Below, one piece after another: positions 1 to 6,242 of a stretch of 8,683 nt of DNA. Every line of letters begins with the position of its first letter. The stretch's first letter is position 1. The notes below the pieces were generated by a model. It did no database searches. It was not told the DNA's origin and was given only the letters and a program-made list of their open reading frames with translations. The position numbers and the translations under genes were made by a program. Origin of the DNA: Thermoplasmata archaeon (GTDB taxonomy: Archaea > Thermoplasmatota > Thermoplasmata > Thermoplasmatales > GCA-001856825); contig JAJYUV010000040.1 of assembly GCA_021792355.1 (NCBI GenBank), positions 1-8,683 of the forward strand, read 5' to 3'.

Positions 1-45
1 CTTTCGTCAGTTTCAGATTTAAAAGAGTTTGAAAACTATCTCTAG
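1..45 (+). CDS. Possible C-terminal tail of a convergent gene entering from the left (partial)
   Basis: Frame 1 of the plus strand is open from the window edge and ends at a TAG at 43-45, encoding the 14 residues LSSVSDLKEFENYL. The residue pattern is compatible with a protein C-terminus (alternating charged and hydrophobic residues), and beyond this stop all frames quickly become stop-rich. If real, this gene would converge on the aro operon with about 650 bases between them. The tail is too short to assign a family, and an open frame of this length arises easily by chance. Confidence 0.22.
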   Translation, partial: LSSVSDLKEFENYL

Positions 46-195
46 AAGCTGAGAGCCATTATATCTAACCCGTCTTCTCCACTCTACTGTAATAGCTAAT
101 TAGTCCCAGGCGCACCTAGCTATTTCTAGTATTTCCACATTTACTTTATGCATATTAAGGGCTATATCTTATACCTAAAGACAAATTCCTGAAGT

Positions 196-205
196 ATTCG
201 CTTAA
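196..205 (+). repeat. First copy of a 10-base direct repeat (ATTCGCTTAA)
   Basis: ATTCGCTTAA occurs here and again at 296-305, exactly 100 bases apart; the second copy contains the left arm of the inverted repeat at 297-318. This copy has no matching right arm. A 10-base match in 700 bases of AT-rich DNA can be chance. Confidence 0.35.
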
Positions 206-296
206 TTATTTAATAGAACCTTTTTAGGGTTTATCACACCGTGCTTCACCATCTCGGAAAATACAGCTCCTAGAAATTACTATAACCCCGGGCAGA

Positions 297-318
297 TTCG
301 CTTAAATATCTAAGCGAA
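297..318. repeat. Perfect 8-bp inverted repeat (hairpin or operator-like palindrome)
   Basis: The left arm TTCGCTTA (297-304) and right arm TAAGCGAA (311-318) are exact reverse complements around the 6-base spacer AATATC. The next outward pair (296/319) does not match. No T-run follows on either strand, so it does not look like a simple intrinsic terminator. It could be a protein-binding palindrome or chance. Confidence 0.45.
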
Positions 319-702
319 GCCAAAAGTAAACTTCACAACTATTCTCATAACAGAGACAGCTAGCGTTCTAATATGCAAGGATTAAGATAGTTTAATTGTG
401 TATTGGGGTCCTGTGTCCACCAAAACAACCACATTAAATGTCTTAACCGTGTACCCGATTTGTTCTATTGTTATGGATTTCTAATCTCTTAGACTGTCCG
501 TTCATATTTTAAAAGTGACGGATATTTATATTGAATTTCTGGGATCGTTCTAGGAATATGATAAGTTGCGTAGTGTTAGTGGATACTGTATCTAGAAAGG
601 CCTTGATATAGCTCTTTGACTACCTTAAAATGCGGCTTATAGTGATATCCACCACAGTTCCTGATACATCTATGGTTTCAAATAAGAATCATAACATTTG
701 TA

Positions 703-1479
703 TTATCGTAAGATGTTTTCCCTTAGACTGTCGAAGAACTTTCCAGCCTCCTCATAATCTCTGGCCAGAATTATGTGTTTCAGGAACTCCAATCTGGAGG
801 TTATTCTTTCGAGTTGCTTTATTGACTCTGAGTTGAAGAGTATTTCAGAAAGGAGACTGTCGTCCTCTGACAATATACCCTTGGCGAGTTCCAAATGTTT
901 CCTGAAGTTGGTTCCTGGGATGGCCTTTGTGTCTACGCACGCAGCGAATACCATGGATGAAGAGAATGGTAAGGTCAGGGAATATGCCATCATGGTGTCA
1001 TGTTCACTGAACGAAAATTCGTATAACTTCAATCCAATCTTTTCGTAAAATCCGCGGAAAATGTTCTTCCCTACTTCGTGTGATTCTTTTATGATTATTG
1101 CGCTCTCTCCCTTAGGTTTCTTCATATCAGCGTTAGTCGGCCCGAACATGGGATGAGAGGAAACAAACCTGTGCCCGCTGTTAAGATAATAAGTTGATAT
1201 ATCTCCCTTTATAGATGATATGTCCGCCAATATACACTCCTTTGGAAGGTATGGAACTACTTCTTCGAATACTCTTATAGTGTTTCCAAGTGTGACGGCG
1301 TTTATCAGTATGTCCGGTCGATAGCCGGCGATATTACCAAGCGACGATAGCACCTCCACCCCAGAGATTCCAGCCGTTCTATTCGGATCAGAATCGTATA
1401 CGGATATGTCCCAGTCCTCTTTCAGAACATTGGCAAGCCACTTTCCCATCCTTCCCGTGCCTACGATTGTTGCCCTCAT
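703..1479 (-). CDS. tyrA: Prephenate dehydrogenase, monofunctional (TyrA)
   Basis: TyrA oxidatively decarboxylates prephenate to 4-hydroxyphenylpyruvate using NAD(P)+, the committed step to tyrosine, in the cytoplasm. The N-terminal Rossmann fold opens with GTGRMGKW (residues 7-14); the aspartate in YDSDP after the second strand favours NAD. SSHPMFGPT carries the catalytic histidine (His109), and a second conserved site is SEHD (His160). The C-terminal helical part with FRKHLELA and ILFNS resembles the E. coli TyrA type (YRLELA). No chorismate mutase or ACT domain is present, so prephenate must come from the mutase domain of PheA. I chose the ATG at 1479: it overlaps the pheA stop as ATGA and has AGGAG 9 bases upstream. 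The alternative TTG at 1488 directly abuts that AGGAG. The product is 258 residues with a TAA stop. Oddity: LPF stands where LRHF or LPH is usual. It is the last gene of the operon. Confidence 0.9.
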   Translation of the reverse strand: MRATIVGTGRMGKWLANVLKEDWDISVYDSDPNRTAGISGVEVLSSLGNIAGYRPDILINAVTLGNTIRVFEEVVPYLPKECILADISSIKGDISTYYLNSGHRFVSSHPMFGPTNADMKKPKGESAIIIKESHEVGKNIFRGFYEKIGLKLYEFSFSEHDTMMAYSLTLPFSSSMVFAACVDTKAIPGTNFRKHLELAKGILSEDDSLLSEILFNSESIKQLERITSRLEFLKHIILARDYEEAGKFFDSLRENILR

Positions 1480-2534
1480 AATTCCCAACTCCTATAGCAT
1501 CCCAACAGCCTAAATCCAACAGTACCACGTTTAATTTTCCTCAGGGCTCTTCCTACATTGCTTTCTGAATAATGCCCCTTAAAATCTATCAGGAACTTCG
1601 ATCTGCCAGTAGAGTCCCTCGATGGAATTGACTCGATCATTGTCAAATTTATCCCCTCATCCTTGAATACGTTCAGTACCGTTGTCAGCGCGCCGACCCT
1701 GTCGTCTGTCAGGAACGTGATGGAACACTTACTTCCCTTTCTATGAAGCTTCTTTCTAGAAAGAACGATGAACCTGGTGTAATTGTATCTTGAGTCCTCA
1801 ATCTCCTCCTTGAGGATGTTTAATCCGTAGATACTGGCGCACGCTTTACTTGCGATTGCTGCTGCTCCGGCTGGTCTCTCTCTAGCAATCATACTCGCCG
1901 CCCCAGCGGTGTCATAGAATGGCCTGGGCTCCATTTTGTTTCTTGCAATGAAATCCCTGCATTGGGCAAGCGCCTGAGGATGGGAATACACGACCCTTAC
2001 GTCCTCAAGAGAAACTTCCTGATGGCTAAGCAGGGAATGGTGAATCTGTAAGGTCACTTCACCTACGATATTCAGCTTCCCTACGGCAACAAGATGACTC
2101 ACAGGAGTAACTGCTCCCTCTGATGAATTTTCAATGGGAACGACACCAACGTCGAAGTCTCCATTAAATACTCCTTCAAACACATCAGAAAAATTCCTGC
2201 AGGGTACTGGAATGACGTCTTTGTCAAATTCTCTGGAAGCCATCTCTCCAAATGCCCCCCTCTCCCCCTGGAACGCAGCAAGCCTGTGCCCTTCTTGCTG
2301 AAGCTTCTTAGATTCTGACATTATGCTTTGGTATAGCCCTTGTATAAAATCTGGCCTTATAGGCGGACTTGATTTCTCTTTCAGGGAACGCAATATCTGA
2401 TGCTCCCTCTTCTTGTCCTCTATTTTACTCTTCGTCCTTCCTGCTTGAGCGGAAAGCGTCATCCTACGCTCCAGAAGGCCAAAAATGTCGGAATCTATTT
2501 GATCTATTTCTTTCCTAATCTCCTTTAAATCCAT
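1476..2534 (-). CDS. pheA: Bifunctional chorismate mutase / prephenate dehydratase with ACT domain (P-protein)
   Basis: This enzyme converts chorismate to prephenate and prephenate to phenylpyruvate, the phenylalanine branch. Residues 1-85 form an AroQ-type helical mutase with R7, R24, K35, R43-E44, S75 and Q79 at the expected active-site places. Residues 86-260 form the dehydratase: AFQGERGAF, VVPIENSSEGAV, YSHPQALAQC, DTAGAASM and the catalytic Thr-Arg-Phe at 253-255. Residues 270-350 form an ACT domain for phenylalanine feedback, with GAL at 281-283; the usual ESRP motif reads ESIP (301-304). The length, 352 residues, is near that of E. coli PheA. The start ATG has AGGGG (2543-2547) 8 bases upstream. 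It follows aroA-aroC by 19 bases and overlaps tyrA by 4. Its mutase also supplies prephenate to TyrA, so one domain feeds both branches. Confidence 0.95.
   Translation of the reverse strand: MDLKEIRKEIDQIDSDIFGLLERRMTLSAQAGRTKSKIEDKKREHQILRSLKEKSSPPIRPDFIQGLYQSIMSESKKLQQEGHRLAAFQGERGAFGEMASREFDKDVIPVPCRNFSDVFEGVFNGDFDVGVVPIENSSEGAVTPVSHLVAVGKLNIVGEVTLQIHHSLLSHQEVSLEDVRVVYSHPQALAQCRDFIARNKMEPRPFYDTAGAASMIARERPAGAAAIASKACASIYGLNILKEEIEDSRYNYTRFIVLSRKKLHRKGSKCSITFLTDDRVGALTTVLNVFKDEGINLTMIESIPSRDSTGRSKFLIDFKGHYSESNVGRALRKIKRGTVGFRLLGCYRSWEL
1489..1493 (-). promoter_or_regulatory. Shine-Dalgarno site that fixes the tyrA start
   Basis: AGGAG on the minus strand lies 9 bases before the ATG at 1479 and inside the end of pheA. 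It directly touches the in-frame TTG at 1488, too close for use, so the ATG is preferred. Confidence 0.7.
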
Positions 2535-2542
2535 ATTATCAT

Positions 2543-2547
2543 CCCCT
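2543..2547 (-). promoter_or_regulatory. Shine-Dalgarno site for pheA
   Basis: AGGGG on the minus strand lies 8 bases before the pheA ATG, within the 19-base gap after the aroA-aroC stop. This is the only non-overlapping junction in the operon, so pheA has its own initiation site. Confidence 0.6.
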
Positions 2548-2553
2548 TTCGTT

Positions 2554-4935
2554 TCATATGTCTCCTGATACCATCATGAGATCAGCTATGGTTAGTGCGG
2601 CCATCGCTTCTACAACAGGTGGGGCCCTAACTGCTATGCACGGATCGTGCCTACCCATGACAGAAATCATTTCTTCCTTGCCCTTTGAGTAATTAACTGT
2701 TCGCTGCACCCTTGAAATGCTCGATGTGGGCTTGAAAGCCACCTTAAACACTACTGTCATCCCGTTGCTGATCCCCCCGAGGATCCCGCCAGCGTTATTT
2801 GTAAGAGTCACGATCCTATCATCTCGTATAGCAAACGGGTCGTTGTTCTCGCTTCCTTTCATTCCAGCCCCCCTGAAGCCAGACCCGAACTCTACACCTT
2901 TGACCGCGGGAATTGCAAACATGGCTCTCGAAATCTCACTCTCTAGAGAATGAAATATTGGTTCCCCAACTCCTACCGGCAAGCCAACAATCCTGCATTC
3001 AACAATTCCCCCTAGAGAGTCTCCCTGCTTCCTGGCATCCTCTATAGCTCTTTGCATCTCTTTAGATTTCTCCGGATCAATGCATCTTATGACCCCTTCC
3101 GTTTCTGCATTTTCAATCTCTTCGTCGCTCGGATTAAAATCGCTCTTTATTGTTCCTATCTGTACAATGTGAGAGAGAACCCTGACACCTCTTGTTGCAA
3201 TTATTTTCTTTGCCACGGAACCTGCAGCCACGAAAGTGGCCGTCATCCTACCAGAAAGGAATCCCCCTCCCCTGTAGTCAAACACACTTCCATACTTCCG
3301 CCTTGCAGTATAATCTGCGTGCCCAGGTCTTATAAGTCCTTTTCTTTTTATGTACGCATCAGAATTAACGTCCTTATTCCTGATCTCCATCCTTATCACC
3401 TCTCCTGTCGTAATTCCCTCCTTTAGACCACTAAGGATTTCAACTGAATCAGGTTCCCTCCTGGTTGTGGTAAGGATCGTTGTGCTTCTTCTCTTGTCTA
3501 ACTCCCTCTGTACATATTCTCTTTCGACCGTGATTCCTCTGGGCGCTCCTTCCAGAACTGCACCAATTCTCCTACCATGGCTTTCCCCGTAGACAGAGAC
3601 TTTCAGAATTTTTCCAAGGGAGTTGCTTATTGTAGTTACATCCCCCCCAAGTGCACGCAGGTGGTCGAAGAAATCAGGATAGGACTTTTTGATAGCAGTA
3701 GGACCACCCACGATGGTTTTCCCACTTCTGACCAATCCTGCGACGCTACTGCTCATCACTAGCCTGTGATCCTGAAAGTTCAAGAATACGGGTGAGCTCA
3801 AGTCCATTCCTCCCTGAATGCTTAATGCATTTTCTTCTACGCTTATTTTGCAGCCCAGGTCATTCATCATCCGTTCGGTTGAATCGACCCTATCGCTTTC
3901 CTTGAACCTCAGTCTCCTTATCCCTTTCAAAAGAGTCGTACCTTTTGAGCATGCGGACACAATAGCTAGCACAGGGACCAGATCAGGTGTGTCTCTCACA
4001 TCTATTTCGCAACCGGACAAATCGCTTCTCCATACGGTGACTGAAGAATCTTTAAGTTCTACTGCGGCACCCATGGATTTCAGAAACGCAATAATCCTCT
4101 TGTCACCCTGTTTCGATTCTCTTCTCAAGTTTCTTACTGTAACCCCTCCTTCTCCTCCGGCAAGAACCCCAGCTGCTAGAAGGTAAGCTGACGATGTGTA
4201 GTCCCCCTCAATCGTAATTTCCGATGCCTTGTAAGTTTGCCCTCCTTGAACTGTTATCTTCCTGCCATCAGGAGTCCTCTGAACCGAAATTCCGAATCTT
4301 TCAAGGATATCAATGGTGAGCTCAACATAGTCTTTTGATTCTAGGTCTGTAGTTATTGTGATATTGCTTTCGCCGTGGAGAAGAGGGAGAGCAAAGAGGA
4401 GTCCTGATATGAATTGTGAACTAACGTTCCCACTTATTTTGACCTGACCTCCTGAGAGTTTTCCTTTACTTGCAATTGTGAACGGAAGGCTACCAATGTC
4501 CCGCAAATACTCAACAGAAGCACCTAGGTCTTCGAGCACAGACAGCAATTCCAGAACAGGCCTCTTTTCCAAGCTGGGACGACCGATAAAAGAAATCTTC
4601 CCCCCAGATATTGCTGCTATCGGTATGAGGAAACGCATTGTGGAACCGGATTCTTTGCAGTCGATCTTCCCTTCCTTGATGTTGAATACACCTCCTATTC
4701 CTCTTATTACGATTTTCTCTTCGCTTTTGGAAAGTATCTCAGCTCCCATCGATTTGCATGCCTGTAGCGTTGCCTCGGTGTCATCGCATAACAGAGGGCC
4801 GTATACAGTGCTCACCCCCTCCGCAAGTGCCGCACATATCAGAGCGCGGTGAGTCTGACTCTTTGACGGTGATGCCGTGACTTCTCCCTCAACTGTAGAT
4901 TTACAAATCTCCATCTTCACTCCACAGTCATTCAT
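2554..4935 (-). CDS. aroA-aroC: Fused EPSP synthase - chorismate synthase (AroA-AroC)
   Basis: One 793-residue chain catalyses the last two common steps: shikimate 3-phosphate + PEP to EPSP, then EPSP to chorismate with reduced FMN. The EPSP synthase part (about 1-431; 4935-3643) shows SKSQTHR (24-30), ESGSTMR (95-101), SSQ (172-174), DTPD (315-318), KESDR (345-349), DHR (389-391) and KKSYPDF (416-422). The chorismate synthase part (about 437-793; 3627-2557) shows NSLGK, GESHG (450-454, His453), RPGHADY (His539), KYG and GRHDP (761-765). Both parts are near normal length, so both look functional. The linker is only about five residues, and the chorismate synthase part has no ATG, GTG or TTG before its active site. 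The start ATG overlaps the previous stop (ATGA) and has AGGTGG 6 bases upstream; an internal ATG at 4914 is an alternative. The gene ends in TGA. Confidence 0.93.
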   Translation of the reverse strand: MNDCGVKMEICKSTVEGEVTASPSKSQTHRALICAALAEGVSTVYGPLLCDDTEATLQACKSMGAEILSKSEEKIVIRGIGGVFNIKEGKIDCKESGSTMRFLIPIAAISGGKISFIGRPSLEKRPVLELLSVLEDLGASVEYLRDIGSLPFTIASKGKLSGGQVKISGNVSSQFISGLLFALPLLHGESNITITTDLESKDYVELTIDILERFGISVQRTPDGRKITVQGGQTYKASEITIEGDYTSSAYLLAAGVLAGGEGGVTVRNLRRESKQGDKRIIAFLKSMGAAVELKDSSVTVWRSDLSGCEIDVRDTPDLVPVLAIVSACSKGTTLLKGIRRLRFKESDRVDSTERMMNDLGCKISVEENALSIQGGMDLSSPVFLNFQDHRLVMSSSVAGLVRSGKTIVGGPTAIKKSYPDFFDHLRALGGDVTTISNSLGKILKVSVYGESHGRRIGAVLEGAPRGITVEREYVQRELDKRRSTTILTTTRREPDSVEILSGLKEGITTGEVIRMEIRNKDVNSDAYIKRKGLIRPGHADYTARRKYGSVFDYRGGGFLSGRMTATFVAAGSVAKKIIATRGVRVLSHIVQIGTIKSDFNPSDEEIENAETEGVIRCIDPEKSKEMQRAIEDARKQGDSLGGIVECRIVGLPVGVGEPIFHSLESEISRAMFAIPAVKGVEFGSGFRGAGMKGSENNDPFAIRDDRIVTLTNNAGGILGGISNGMTVVFKVAFKPTSSISRVQRTVNYSKGKEEMISVMGRHDPCIAVRAPPVVEAMAALTIADLMMVSGDI
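3640..3648 (-). other. AroA/AroC domain joint with a run of seven G
   Basis: Codons 430-432 of the fusion read GGG GGG GAT, giving seven consecutive G on the minus strand (C at 3642-3648). The joint lies between the terminal EPSP synthase residues (RALGGDV) and the chorismate synthase N-terminus (SNSLGK). With one G fewer the frame would read GGG GGG ATG TAA, ending EPSP synthase at once. With one more, the frame runs on to a TAG near the GESHG codons. The fusion therefore rests on the exact length of this homopolymer. Confidence 0.75.
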
Positions 4936-6242
4936 TCCAATCCACCTATCTCTCTGATTATTTCTTCAGCCACTACTTCAACCCCTTTTCCATCCGTTTC
5001 GATCTCTGCGTCCTTGGCAATATCGTAATAATGTTTTCGGGCTGAAAGCAGCTTCTCTACCTTCTGGTAATCAATTTCATCCCGACTTCCATTCAGTAAT
5101 GGGTGGGAGGTGCTACCGTTCAATCTTTCCATCACAGTTATGGGTGAAACGTTCAGAAGAACGATGAGTCCACTCTCCTTCATGCGGTGAATGTTGTCGT
5201 AGTTAAGGACTGCGCCTCCCCCAGTTGCAACCACGATACCTTTCCTGATGCTCAAGCCTTCGATGGCCCTCTTTTCCATCCCTCGAAACTCATACTCTCC
5301 TAACCCCTCTATAATGTTCTTTACCGTACTACCAAATTCCTTGGAGATGAGATTATCTGTATCCGCGAATTCCATCTTCAAGGAATTGGCTATGAGCTGA
5401 CCTACACTACTCTTTCCGCTTCCCATAAATCCAACAAGGTAGACGTTCCTTCTCCCACATCTATTGTTCTCAGAAATCTTTAGTCTTGCAGATTCCATCA
5501 TCCCATCCTTGTCGGGATCGACCCCGGTCCATAACTTGAAGGCCTTGACCCCCTGATTGACGAGCAGTTGTAACCCGGTAACGGTCCTGCACCCCCTAAT
5601 TTCAGCGTTTCTGATCAGCTCAGTTTTACGGGTCGCATAGGCTGCGTCCACAACCAGCAGGTCCCTTCTCATGAATGTTGATGATACTGGCGAAGGTTCT
5701 CCATTCATACCGACTGGGGTACAGTTGCAAACTATGTCTGAATCCTTTATTTCTCTTCCAGTGGACTCTTCTCCCATTTCCTTCCTCCCAAGCATCTTTG
5801 TCTCGACTCCTTCTTGTTCCAGGCCAAATGATACCGCCCTTGCCATCCCCCCTCGACCTAGAATCGTTGCTTTTTTCCCTTTGAGGTCGCCGATTGCTTC
5901 ACTTATAGCCTCCACGGCCCCGGTGGCATCTGTATTGTAACCTTTAAGGTTACCTTCGTCGTTTACGATAGTGTTGACAGCACCTATTTTTTGGGCTGTT
6001 TCGTCCAGCTTATCTATGTACCGGATGACTTCCATTTTGTGAGGCATCGTCACGTTAATCCCTTTTACATCCAGATCCCTCAGTGTTCCAATACACCTTC
6101 CTAACTCTCCAAGTTTGACCTTTATCGGAAAATATACGGCATCTACGCATGAACTACGGAAGGCATAATTTTGGATGGATGGGGAAATGGAGTGGGAAAC
6201 AGGGTCCCCAATCAGGCAGTACAGACTCTTGTTTGCCATCAT
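4932..6242 (-). CDS. aroE-aroK: Fused shikimate dehydrogenase - shikimate kinase (AroE-AroK)
   Basis: This 436-residue chain reduces 3-dehydroshikimate with NADPH and then phosphorylates shikimate with ATP. The dehydrogenase part (about 1-258) has GDPVSHSISP (12-21), NVTMPHK with catalytic Lys69, GAVNT, NTDATG with Asp105, the nucleotide loop GRGGMARA (129-136) and CTPVGM (174-179). After a short polar linker the kinase part (about 266-436) has a Walker A GFMGSGKSS (271-279, Lys277), FADTD (292-296), EFRGME with Arg320, and ATGGGAV (339-345). The lid reads STSHPLL, with His380 where RPLL normally has Arg; Arg402 (ARKHYYDIA) is kept. This is a P-loop kinase, not the GHMP type usual in archaea. 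The start ATG at 6242 overlaps the aroD stop (ATGA); a second ATG follows at once. No clear Shine-Dalgarno site is seen, so it probably depends on coupling to aroD. Confidence 0.93.
   Translation of the reverse strand: MMANKSLYCLIGDPVSHSISPSIQNYAFRSSCVDAVYFPIKVKLGELGRCIGTLRDLDVKGINVTMPHKMEVIRYIDKLDETAQKIGAVNTIVNDEGNLKGYNTDATGAVEAISEAIGDLKGKKATILGRGGMARAVSFGLEQEGVETKMLGRKEMGEESTGREIKDSDIVCNCTPVGMNGEPSPVSSTFMRRDLLVVDAAYATRKTELIRNAEIRGCRTVTGLQLLVNQGVKAFKLWTGVDPDKDGMMESARLKISENNRCGRRNVYLVGFMGSGKSSVGQLIANSLKMEFADTDNLISKEFGSTVKNIIEGLGEYEFRGMEKRAIEGLSIRKGIVVATGGGAVLNYDNIHRMKESGLIVLLNVSPITVMERLNGSTSHPLLNGSRDEIDYQKVEKLLSARKHYYDIAKDAEIETDGKGVEVVAEEIIREIGGLE
4942..4947 (-). promoter_or_regulatory. Shine-Dalgarno site for aroA-aroC
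   Basis: AGGTGG on the minus strand lies 6 bases before the ATG at 4935, inside the 3' end of aroE-aroK. It supports the overlapping ATG as the main start. Confidence 0.6.

Larger units (their letters stand above)
46..702. other. AT-rich intergenic region with no recognisable gene
   Basis: About 660 bases lie between the possible left-hand gene tail and the tyrA stop codon. By hand count the first 702 bases are about 36% G+C, against roughly 45-50% in sampled coding lines. Stops are dense in all frames. An open frame starting at 630 on the plus strand runs into the antisense of tyrA and is not credible. I found no tRNA, rRNA, CRISPR repeat or transposase remnant. Structure seen: an 8-bp perfect inverted repeat (297-318), a 10-base direct repeat (196-205 and 296-305), a T5 run at 221-225, and seven CTAG tetramers. 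It may be a spacer between convergent units or decayed DNA; the sequence alone does not decide. Confidence 0.6.

Noticed and set aside
211..235. T5 run (221-225) as a terminator for a left-hand plus-strand gene
   Set aside because: No stable stem precedes it, and the gene it would serve is itself doubtful and ends about 175 bases earlier.
297..318. The inverted repeat as the terminator of the aro operon
   Set aside because: It lies nearly 400 bases past the tyrA stop and has no T-run after the stem on the minus strand.
670..690. GGTTTCAAAT as a tRNA T-arm
   Set aside because: No pairing stems, anticodon arm or acceptor end can be built around it.
600..702. An intrinsic or oligo-T terminator directly after tyrA
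   Set aside because: The minus strand shows only a TTTT at about 627-630 without a convincing stem, so no terminator is called.
630..836. Plus-strand open frame crossing the tyrA end
   Set aside because: It is antisense to the tyrA 3' end over most of its length, has no ribosome-binding site, and its translation shows no family pattern.
2717..4852. Several plus-strand open frames of 60-124 codons opposite aroA-aroC (for example 3052-3426, 3818-4186, 4478-4852)
   Set aside because: They are antisense shadows of a strongly supported enzyme gene; their translations are low-complexity Ser/Pro/Leu-rich and match no family.
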